64,000 nucleotides of DNA, from assembly GCF_029541745.1 (NCBI RefSeq), contig NZ_CP089746.1, positions 248,001-312,000 of the forward strand, in the 5' to 3' direction. Of this stretch, positions 15,740 to 22,556 are shown piece by piece. The notes beneath the pieces are model-generated. The model had not been told where the DNA came from. It was given only the letters and a program-made list of their open reading frames with translations, and searched no databases. A program made the translations under genes and the position numbers. Each line of letters begins with the position of its first letter. The stretch's first letter is position 1. This DNA comes from Streptomyces sp. LX-29. Its GTDB lineage: Bacteria > Actinomycetota > Actinomycetes > Streptomycetales > Streptomycetaceae.

Positions 15740-17056
15740 TCACCCCGCCTCCGCCCGGGCGGTCGTTCCCCAGGCGTCCATCAGGGCCCGGCGCAGTCGC
15801 TTCACCTGTCTCCGGTCGGTTCCGATGACGGCGTAGCGCCAGGTTCGGCCGTCGGCGGGTGCGTCCTCGTACAGCACCACGCCCGCGCCGGACTCCCGGG
15901 ACCAGGCCAGTCCCGCGTCCCGCAGCAGTCGCAGGGCCTCGGCGAAGCCGAGTGCGAACCGGCTCTCGTGCTGGGCGAGCAGCCAGGCGGGGCGGTCCAG
16001 ACCGGCGGCGCGAGCCAACCGGACGGCCATGACCCGGGGCGTGGTGGTGGCGGTGCGGCGGACGTTGGCCTCGATGGCGTACAGCCGGCCGTTCGCGGCG
16101 AGGACCGCGTCGATCCCATACGGCCCGGTGTAGCCGTGCCCGGACAGGTACCGTCCGAGCGCACCGCCCCATCGTTCGAGCTCCACCGCGCGGAACCGGT
16201 CGGCGGCCGCCAGCGGGGAGAGGTAGCCCGTGTAGCGGCCGCCGGAGGTGCGCATCTCGCCGCTGAAGACCGGTCGTGGCCCGTCCGGTGTCGCCTCCAT
16301 CTGCACGCTGAGGGACCGGATCGCGTCCATGCACTGTTCCACCACCCACACGGTCGCCCGCTCCCCCGGCGAGGGCACGGGGTCCGTATCGGACAGGACC
16401 GCCAGACCGTGGCCGCCCGCGGAGCGGTCCGGCTTGAGGACGACGCGATCGTGCTCGGCCAGCAGAGCACCCACCGTCGCCGGGAGGTCTTCGCCGCCGC
16501 AGACCCGCCCGGGAGGCAGGGGCATCCCGAGCCTGGCCGCCGTACAGCGGAAGGCCCCTTTCGTGTTGAGCAGGTAGGCCACCTCCAGCGCCGCCCGCGG
16601 CGCGCCACGCGGCCCGTACGGGGCGATCGGGACGGCCAGCCGTGCGGCGAGATCGACCGTGGAGCGGTCCAGGGCGAGGGGCAGCAGCTGGATCCCGGGG
16701 CGCGCGACGACGAGCTCCCGAAGTGTGTCCGTCGCTCCGGCCCGGTGCACCGCGTCGGCCAGCGTTCCACCCGGCACGGGCGGGACGTGGAGCAGGGTGA
16801 GGGATTCGGGCGCCATGCCGAGCAGGTCGCAGGCGTAAGCCTGGAACGCGGCGCTCAGCGGGACGGGCGTGACCAGGACATCGCCCGGTCGCATCAGCCA
16901 GATCTTGCGCGGCGCCTGTTCCGCCCACCGTTCGAGCACATCGCGCGCCGCCAGGTCCACGGCCAGGTCGGAGTGGAAGTTCGCATAGAGGATGAGCGGG
17001 TCGCGGTGCTGCTGCTCCACCCTTCGAGGTCTACGCCGGTGCGGGCGAGGGCGCAT
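15740..17056 (-). CDS. Pre-ATP-grasp / ATP-grasp ligase-like protein
   Basis: An N-terminal pre-ATP-grasp domain begins at ILYANFHSDLAVDLAARDVL. An ATP-grasp domain follows with the nucleotide-binding VVLKPDRSAGGHGLAVL loop and the metal-binding GIDAVLAANGRLYAIEANVR segment (Glu and Asn). Such proteins join a carboxylate to an amine or thiol with ATP; relatives include PGM1-type peptide ligases. The start is uncertain: ATG at 17056 gives 438 residues, while GTG at 17020 begins 12 residues later, nearer the conserved domain. The frame stays open to 17206 but that part is 20-bp DNA repeats and is not credible coding. No precursor peptide gene is seen beside it. Confidence 0.78.
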   Translation of the reverse strand: MRPRPHRRRPRRVEQQHRDPLILYANFHSDLAVDLAARDVLERWAEQAPRKIWLMRPGDVLVTPVPLSAAFQAYACDLLGMAPESLTLLHVPPVPGGTLADAVHRAGATDTLRELVVARPGIQLLPLALDRSTVDLAARLAVPIAPYGPRGAPRAALEVAYLLNTKGAFRCTAARLGMPLPPGRVCGGEDLPATVGALLAEHDRVVLKPDRSAGGHGLAVLSDTDPVPSPGERATVWVVEQCMDAIRSLSVQMEATPDGPRPVFSGEMRTSGGRYTGYLSPLAAADRFRAVELERWGGALGRYLSGHGYTGPYGIDAVLAANGRLYAIEANVRRTATTTPRVMAVRLARAAGLDRPAWLLAQHESRFALGFAEALRLLRDAGLAWSRESGAGVVLYEDAPADGRTWRYAVIGTDRRQVKRLRRALMDAWGTTARAEAG

Positions 17057-17110
17057 CCCGGCGGCGAGCGGCGCGGGCCCCTCCTCGGGCCTGCGTCGCG
17101 GTGCCCTCGC

Positions 17111-17165
17111 ACGACGGCTCGGCGTACGCGACGACGGCTCGGCGTAGATGACGACGGCTCGGCGT
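17111..17165. repeat. Three exact 15-bp units at 20-bp spacing in a divergent promoter region
   Basis: ACGACGGCTCGGCGT occurs at 17111, 17131 and 17151, so the period is exactly 20 bases, about two helical turns. The array lies between the ATP-grasp gene and the Rieske gene, which are divergent. Binding sites on one face of the DNA are possible. Confidence 0.75.
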
Positions 17166-17241
17166 GGGTCCCGCCCAGCGGACCGCACCCACCGGAGTCG
17201 GTCCATCGCCTGGCGGAGTTATCGCCCCGGGTGATCGGGGA

Positions 17242-18123
17242 ATGCGACAGTGCATGCGCGCTTCCGCGGCGAACCCGCTGTCCACCATCGACGCCATCGA
17301 GGACGCCGAGGTCCTCGACCGGGTCGCGAGCCCCCTCCGCGCGGGCGTCCGGGCCCTCCCCCTGGGGCGCGCGCGGGAGCTGCTGCGCGGCCGTTGGCAG
17401 GGGCACCCGTTGCATCCGACGCTGGTGCAGGCGCCCATCGGGTCCTGGAGCTCCGCCGCGCTGCTCGACCTGACGCGCGGCAACGAACGCGCGGCCCGGC
17501 TGCTGATCGCGGTGGGCCTGGTGACGGCCGCTCCGGCGGCCGTGGCGGGCGCGACGGACTTCGCGGACCAGTTCCCGGAGCAGGAACGGGTCGGGGTGGT
17601 GCACGCGGCGGCCAACACCGCGGCCGTCGTCCTCTACACCGCCTCCCTCATCGTCCGGCTCAGAGGCGGGCGCGGAAGGCTGCTGGGCTTCGCCGGGCTC
17701 GCCGCGGCCACCGCCGGCGGATTCCTCGGCGGACACCTCACCTTCCGGCAGGCCGCCGGCGTCAACCACAGCGAGGCCGTACCGCACCTGGTCGACGCGG
17801 GCTGGCACGCGGTCGGCGGCCCCGAGGAGTTCCCTCGCGGCCACATGGTGCGACGGATGGTCGGAGAGGTCCCGGTGCTGATCGTGCGGGACGCCGAGGG
17901 CACGGGCGAACTCCACGCGCTCGCCGACCGGTGCTCCCACCTGTCCGGCCCCCTCTCCGAGGGCGAGGTCGTCGACGGCTGCGTGGTCTGCCCCTGGCAC
18001 GGGAGCACCTTCCGACTGGCCGACGGCGCCTGCGTGGCCGGACCGGCCACCGCCCCGCAGCCCTCCTTCGAGGTCCGGCTCAACGACGGCCTCGTGGAGG
18101 TACGCCTGCCGCAGGCACGGTGA
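17242..18123 (+). CDS. DUF2231-type membrane domain fused to a Rieske [2Fe-2S] domain
   Basis: The 293-residue protein has about four membrane segments in its first 170 residues (GHPLHPTLVQAPIGSW opening, a DUF2231 signature). A Rieske domain follows at about 185-290, with cluster ligands in CSHLSG and CVVCPWHGSTF (C-x-H and C-x2-H). It is probably a membrane-bound electron-transfer protein. Two starts are possible, ATG 17242 and ATG 17254; GGGGA lies just before the first. It opens a group of iron-dependent proteins: CDGSH and a diiron-oxygenase-like protein follow. The redox partner and substrate cannot be told. Confidence 0.85.
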   Translation: MRQCMRASAANPLSTIDAIEDAEVLDRVASPLRAGVRALPLGRARELLRGRWQGHPLHPTLVQAPIGSWSSAALLDLTRGNERAARLLIAVGLVTAAPAAVAGATDFADQFPEQERVGVVHAAANTAAVVLYTASLIVRLRGGRGRLLGFAGLAAATAGGFLGGHLTFRQAAGVNHSEAVPHLVDAGWHAVGGPEEFPRGHMVRRMVGEVPVLIVRDAEGTGELHALADRCSHLSGPLSEGEVVDGCVVCPWHGSTFRLADGACVAGPATAPQPSFEVRLNDGLVEVRLPQAR

Positions 18124-18285
18124 TCGGGGCCGCCCCGGCCGCTCGTCGCCTCCGGCAGGCGCCCGGTTGCGCGCCGGGGACTCCGGTCGCAGGGTGGCCC
18201 TGAGAGGCAGCCGACGACGGGACGGGGCCACAGTCATGACCCGACGGGCGAACGCTCCGCGGAGCGCGCCGGGCGCGGCCGCGGG

Positions 18286-18714
18286 ATGACGCCCATGGCC
18301 GACGCCGACCTCACGCCCGAACCCGCACCCGAATCCGCGCCCGTGACGGAGACCGGAGGCGGGCCGGTGCCGGCGCGGCCGGCTGCGGCGCGGCGGGTCT
18401 GGCAGGAGCCCGGCGGCCCGATGGTCATGGAGGGCCCGGTGGAGGTCGTCCTGGAGGACGGCACCGTGGTGCGCTCCGATCGCCCGGTGGTCGCCCTGTG
18501 CACCTGCCGGCGCAGCCTGCTGTACCCGTGGTGCGACACCAGCCACCGCGGACCTCGACGGGCGGCCGCGACGCGAGACCGCGCTCCACGGCCCGGGTCG
18601 CCGGGCGCCGAACCCTCCGGCGGCGGCCCGCGGGAACCTCGCGCCGGCGGTCACGGGGCGAGCGCCGACGGTCACGGGGGTGAGCGCCGACGGTCACAGG
18701 GGCGCGCGCAGTGA
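18286..18714 (+). CDS. CDGSH-type iron-sulfur protein
   Basis: The 142-residue protein carries the zinc-finger-like CDGSH motif as CTCRRSLLYPWCDTSH (C-x-C-x2-S-x3-P-x-C-D-x2-H), which binds a labile 2Fe-2S cluster through three Cys and one His. Gly and Ser of the name-giving motif are Thr and Ser here, within the family range. Before it come about 45 Pro/Ala-rich residues; after it about 50 Arg/Gly-rich residues that look disordered. The start may be ATG 18286 or 18295. Its 3' end overlaps the 3' end of the opposite-strand diiron gene by 21 bases. Function is likely electron transfer or redox sensing with its neighbours. Confidence 0.83.
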   Translation: MTPMADADLTPEPAPESAPVTETGGGPVPARPAAARRVWQEPGGPMVMEGPVEVVLEDGTVVRSDRPVVALCTCRRSLLYPWCDTSHRGPRRAAATRDRAPRPGSPGAEPSGGGPREPRAGGHGASADGHGGERRRSQGRAQ

Positions 18715-19677
18715 ACAGCGCCCCTCCCGCCAGGCCCCGAGCACGTGACCGGCGAGCCGGTCCTCCAGCCACTGCGTGGCGGCGACCCCGAAGACGACGT
18801 CGGGAGCCAGTCGGGGTTCGCGGCGCAGCAGGTCGCCGATGACCTCATGGCGTACGAGCTGCTCGTGCACGGCGTCGGCCTCGACGTGCTCGGCGTAGAA
18901 GTGGACGGCGGCCGGGCCGGCGCCCAGCCGCCGCAGGGCCTCGACCATGCGCCGGGAGGCGGGCGGCGAGGTCATCTCCACCGTCGCGAAGTGGCCGACC
19001 AGGGCACCGCGCAGCTCCCGGTGGAGGCCCAGCAGCGACATCAGGTTCACCGTGGCGAGGGTGGGGGCGGGCGCGGCGTCCAGGTAGCCGCCGTAGCCGT
19101 CGTCCAGGTCGAGGTCCGCGAGCAGCGCGGCGAACAGGTCGGCGTGGATCCGCTCGGCGCGGCCCGCGCCGAACTCGTCGTACTCGACCGCGACCAGTGC
19201 GGCCTTGGCCCGGCCGGTGAGCCGTGGGATGGCCCAGGCGTGCGGGTCGGCCTCCTTGAGCTGGTACAGGGACCGGTGCGCCGCGTACTCCCGCAGCTGC
19301 CACCACTCTCCGGCGTCCCGCAGGTAGGCGCTGACGCCGCCGCCCCCGACGGGCTCTCGCAGCGCCGCCTCCACCGTGCTCGCGACGTCCCCGTCGCACG
19401 GCACGTCGGCCCTCAGTGCCGCGAGGAACCGCCGCTCCAGCACGCCGCGGAGCCGCAGCAGCTCCGCGTCCCACTCCCAGGCGTCGTCGACCCCCTCGAA
19501 CCCGCGGTAGTGCAGCTCGTATCCCAGGTAGAGGGCCAGTTGGGCGTCCTCGCCGTAGGGCCGGGCGCGGGCGGCCGTCTCGTGCGGCAGCGACACCGCC
19601 CGACCGGGTTCCACGCCACGGCCCAGGACGTCCACCAGCGCGGCGGACACCTCTCCACGCGGCGTGGGCAGCCTCAT
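18694..19677 (-). CDS. Iron-containing redox enzyme, haem-oxygenase-like diiron family
   Basis: The 327-residue, all-helical protein has the ligand pattern of haem-oxygenase-like diiron oxygenases: Glu in VEYDEFGAGR, His in ERIHADLF, and a C-terminal HFYAEHVEADAVHEQ with further Glu and His ligands. Family members oxidise or cleave diverse small molecules using a transient diiron centre; some make natural products. It converges on the CDGSH gene with a 21-base tail overlap, and a DUF2231-Rieske gene lies beyond. Both could deliver electrons. The ATG at 19677 follows conserved-looking sequence. Substrate unknown. Confidence 0.83.
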   Translation of the reverse strand: MRLPTPRGEVSAALVDVLGRGVEPGRAVSLPHETAARARPYGEDAQLALYLGYELHYRGFEGVDDAWEWDAELLRLRGVLERRFLAALRADVPCDGDVASTVEAALREPVGGGGVSAYLRDAGEWWQLREYAAHRSLYQLKEADPHAWAIPRLTGRAKAALVAVEYDEFGAGRAERIHADLFAALLADLDLDDGYGGYLDAAPAPTLATVNLMSLLGLHRELRGALVGHFATVEMTSPPASRRMVEALRRLGAGPAAVHFYAEHVEADAVHEQLVRHEVIGDLLRREPRLAPDVVFGVAATQWLEDRLAGHVLGAWREGRCSLRAPL

Positions 19678-19792
19678 CCCACGGCCTCCGCCGCGTGGCG
19701 CGGGCCTGTGGGCGCCCGGCGACGGGCGATCGCCTCAGGGCGACGCCGGCCGTGCTCGCCCGTCGGCCGGGCTCCGCGTCGTGGCGCCCGGA

Positions 19793-19963
19793 TCACCAGC
19801 GGTACCAGCGCCCTCGCGCGCCGCCAGGACCAGCGGACCGGAAGAGGAACCCGAGAAGCCAGAGGGCCAGGACCGCCAGAGCGATCCACCACAGGACCTT
19901 GACCGCGAATCCGGCACCGAACAGGACCAGGATCAGCAGAAGCACGAGCAGCAGGGGAAGCAT
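19793..19963 (-). CDS. Small hydrophobic membrane protein (56 residues)
   Basis: A perfect GGAGGTGG ribosome site six bases before ATG at 19963 starts a 56-residue protein: MLPLLLVLLLILVLFGAGF, then KVLWWIALAVLALWLLGFLF, then a short Arg/Gly/Trp tail ending RWYRW. It has two membrane segments with a single Lys between. Short hydrophobic proteins with an FGAGFAVKVLWW core occur widely in actinomycetes, often in stress-related loci, and have no known function. The ribosome site, membrane pattern and codon bias all support it. Confidence 0.8.
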   Translation of the reverse strand: MLPLLLVLLLILVLFGAGFAVKVLWWIALAVLALWLLGFLFRSAGPGGARGRWYRW

Positions 19964-20206
19964 GGTCGCCACCTCCAGTCGGTCGGGCTGTACGCCTGCC
20001 CCCTGAGGCGGAAGTCATGGGGCCCCTTTCGGACGCGGCGGGCTCGCATGTGCCGGACATCCGGTCGGGTACCGAGTCGTACGCGCTCCGGCCGGGGAAG
20101 GCTCGGCGGCGGTTCCCGACGCTCGCGGACCCGCGACGTGCGCGCCGGGGCGAGCCGTCGGAAGTGGTCGTCGGGAAGCCTTGAGGGGTCGAACCCGTTC
20201 GTGCCT

Positions 20207-20226
20207 GGCTCCGCGCGCGCGGAGCC
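20207..20226. promoter_or_regulatory. 20-base perfect palindrome
   Basis: GGCTCCGCGC is followed directly by its own reverse complement. As RNA it would make an eight-pair hairpin. It could be a terminator or a dimer binding site; no gene end is close on either strand. Confidence 0.4.
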
Positions 20227-20536
20227 CCCACCACTATGCGGCCGGCGCGGGCGACCCGCCACTCGGGGACTCGTAGGCGCCGCGCCGGTGGGGGCCGGGG
20301 CTCCAGGACGGCCCGCCGACCGACCGGCCGGCGACGCCCCGTCAGACATCGGCCCTGCCCGGACCTCGCGGACGTCCCCACGCGTCGACCGAGACCGATC
20401 CGGGACGGTCACCGGTCCGCCCGCCCCGGGCCTCCGGCGGTCCGCCACCGGACCACCGGAGGGCTCGGAAGTTGAACCTTCAGGTGAAGTTACTCGTGGG
20501 CACGCAACAGAGAACACCGCCGCGTCACGAGGTAGA

Positions 20537-20553
20537 TTCCCCTTAGAGGGGAA
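20537..20553. promoter_or_regulatory. TTCCCCT-TAG-AGGGGAA inverted repeat
   Basis: A perfect 7-bp stem with a three-base loop stands out in a locally AT-rich patch, 212 bases upstream of the gene at 20765. It could be an operator or a transcript-leader hairpin. Confidence 0.4.
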
Positions 20554-20764
20554 AAACGGGCATAACCGAAAACAACAGGGGTAGTCGACGCCAAGAGCCG
20601 GAGTCGGGCTCGTTCGGCGGAGGCCCTCACAGCGGCTCACGCCGACACCGTCGACACCCCCGCACAGCGGGAGAGAACCGTCGAGGACGAGCAGGTGATA
20701 TCCGGCAGGCAGCCCATTCCGACATCACAGCGTATTCGAGAGAATCGAGAGAGGGGTCGGTCTG

Positions 20765-21322
20765 ATGTCAACGGGGACACTCCTTGCCATCATCATCGCC
20801 GCGGTCGTGATCCTCGCCCTGATCGCCGTCGGGATCTACCTCGCCGTTCGCCGACGGCGTCTGCGCGAGCGGTTCGGCCCGGAGTACGAACGGACGGTCG
20901 AGGGCTCCGACAGCCGACTCGCGGCGGAGCGGAAGCTGAGCGCACGCGAGAAGCGCCATGACGAACTGGACATCAAGCCCTTGCCCGACGACGCACGCAA
21001 CCGCTACGCACGCCAATGGCGCGACGTGCAGAACGACTTCGTGGACCACCCGGAGGGCGCCGTACACGACGCCGACATCCTCGTCGCCGCTCTGATGCAC
21101 GAGCGCGGCTACCCCACCGAGAACTTCACCCAGCGACTCGAGGACCTGTCGGTCGAACACGGCCGCACCCTGGAGCACTACCGTGCCGCCCACGAGGTCA
21201 ACGAACTGGGGATGCGCCACAAGGCCAGCACCGAGCAGTTGCGCGGCGCCATGGTCCACTACCGCGCCCTGTTCAACGAGTTGCTCTCCAACGGGGGCCA
21301 GACTCGACACGCCCCCGCCTGA
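20765..21322 (+). CDS. Membrane-anchored protein with a helical domain repeated in the next gene
   Basis: The 185-residue protein has one N-terminal membrane segment (TLLAIIIAAVVILALIAVGI, about residues 4-27) followed by RRRR, so the rest should be cytoplasmic. Its soluble part contains RYARQWRDVQNDFVDHP and, near the end, LRGAMVHYRALFNELL. The next gene carries the same pattern (RSRWQDIQARFVDDP and LRMALRHYRSFFNRLL). I know of no named family or function. GAGAGGGG lies seven bases before the ATG. The two genes are 59 bases apart on one strand and are likely an operon. Confidence 0.82.
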   Translation: MSTGTLLAIIIAAVVILALIAVGIYLAVRRRRLRERFGPEYERTVEGSDSRLAAERKLSAREKRHDELDIKPLPDDARNRYARQWRDVQNDFVDHPEGAVHDADILVAALMHERGYPTENFTQRLEDLSVEHGRTLEHYRAAHEVNELGMRHKASTEQLRGAMVHYRALFNELLSNGGQTRHAPA

Positions 21323-21381
21323 ACACCGACACCGACAGCCGGGAGGCGTCGACGCCTCCCTCCATGGCGGACGGAGGAAAC

Positions 21382-21858
21382 ATGCGACGCGACGACATAC
21401 CCGAAACCAGCGAGGGCGGACTGTCGACCGAGGACCTGGCCGAACCCTCCCGCCGCGATGCCGACGCGGCACCGGAGACGCGGGAGGAGACGCCGACGGT
21501 GCCCGACTACGGCGCCGGGCAGACGACCGAGGCGGAATCCCCCGGAGCCGAGCTCCGCGAGGAGGACAAGCCACCCGAGGAGGAGTCACCGCGGCTGCTC
21601 ACGCCCGAGGACGAGGAGTCCTTCCGCTCACGGTGGCAGGACATCCAGGCCCGGTTCGTCGACGACCCGCGTGACTCGGTACACGCCGCCGACGCTCTCG
21701 TCGCGGAGGTCATCCAGAGGCTGGCCGCGACCTTCTCCCAGCACAAGAAGGATCTGGAAGGCCAGTGGACCCAGGGTGAGGAGGTGAACACCGAGGACCT
21801 GCGGATGGCGCTGCGGCACTACCGCTCGTTCTTCAACCGCCTGCTCACGGTGCCATGA
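21382..21858 (+). CDS. Soluble paralogue of the upstream membrane protein, same C-terminal domain
   Basis: The 158-residue protein has an acidic, probably disordered first half (to about residue 75, rich in Glu, Pro and Thr) and a helical C-terminal domain. The domain has SFRSRWQDIQARFVDDPRDS, ADALVAEVIQRLAATF and ALRHYRSFFNRLL, and matches the soluble part of the preceding protein. There is no membrane segment. GGAGG ten bases before ATG 21382 sets the start. The pair looks like a tandem duplication with divergence, one copy at the membrane and one free. Similar proteins in actinomycetes sit near stress genes, but no function is known to me. Confidence 0.8.
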   Translation: MRRDDIPETSEGGLSTEDLAEPSRRDADAAPETREETPTVPDYGAGQTTEAESPGAELREEDKPPEEESPRLLTPEDEESFRSRWQDIQARFVDDPRDSVHAADALVAEVIQRLAATFSQHKKDLEGQWTQGEEVNTEDLRMALRHYRSFFNRLLTVP

Positions 21859-22036
21859 CGCACCGCGACCGTGGCCGTGGGTCCCTTCTCCGGGACCTCC
21901 GAAGGACGTGGTCGGCGGCCTGCGTCCGCGGAGCGCCCGCCGCGCAGGCCGAACCCCGTCGCCGGACCTAAGCTGACAGGGGAAGGGCGGGTGTGCCTTC
22001 CGAAACACCACCCTCCCTCAGCGGCGGGGAGCACGC

Positions 22037-22534
22037 ATGGCCATACGTCATCGGCTGGTTCACAGGAGCCCCGCACAGGTGTGGGCGGTGCTGGCGGACG
22101 GCTCGCGCTACGGCGACTGGGTCATCGGACCGTCGCAGTCCTCCCAGGTGGACGAGGAGTGGCCGCGGCTCGGCTCCCGCATCGAGTACGTCGTCGCCCT
22201 GGGCCCGTGGACGCTGACGGGTGAGACGATCGTCCGGCGCTGCGAGCCGGTGCGGGCACTCGAACTGGAGGCGGTCAGCGGATGGTTGGGCACGGCCCGC
22301 ATCGCCATGGAGATCCGCTCATGGGGTGACGAGACCCTGGTGATCCTCGACGAGCACCCGCTGCGCGGCACCGGCGGCCGCCTGCACAACGTGGCGTTGG
22401 ACGCCGTGCTGCAACTGCGCCACCGCTCCATGCTCGCCAGGTTCGCCGAGGTGGTGGAGTCCACGGGGCCGGGGGGCCGGGAGGGCCCGGACGGTCGCGC
22501 GGGCCGGGACGGGCGCACACCGTCGAGTCCCTGA
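22037..22534 (+). CDS. SRPBCC-family (START-like) protein
   Basis: The 165-residue protein begins with a polyketide-cyclase/START-like fold pattern: RHRLVHRSPAQVWAVLADGSRYGDWV, then beta strands ending in ARIAMEIRSWGDETLVILDEHP and a C-terminal helix. Such folds bind hydrophobic ligands. The last 25 residues are Gly/Arg/Asp-rich and probably disordered. It precedes an FAD oxidoreductase by 22 bases and an SDR overlapping that by four bases, so the three are very likely one operon and may act on one lipid or isoprenoid substrate. Confidence 0.85.
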   Translation: MAIRHRLVHRSPAQVWAVLADGSRYGDWVIGPSQSSQVDEEWPRLGSRIEYVVALGPWTLTGETIVRRCEPVRALELEAVSGWLGTARIAMEIRSWGDETLVILDEHPLRGTGGRLHNVALDAVLQLRHRSMLARFAEVVESTGPGGREGPDGRAGRDGRTPSSP

Positions 22535-22556
22535 CGTCCCAGGACGGGAGTGAGCC

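Larger units (their letters stand above)
19964..20764. other. 800-base non-coding stretch with two perfect palindromes
   Basis: No open frame here has convincing homology or a ribosome site; those present read as shadows. It holds a 20-base perfect palindrome (20207-20226), a 7-bp hairpin (20537-20553), and a relatively AT-rich segment (about 20500-20590 and 20690-20760) before the membrane-protein gene that likely contains its promoter. Confidence 0.6.

Noticed and set aside
20160..20240. tRNA-like stretch with GGGTTCGAC on the minus strand
   Set aside because: The T-arm stem pairs for only three bases and no acceptor or anticodon arm can be formed; a plain 20-base palindrome next to it explains the fold.
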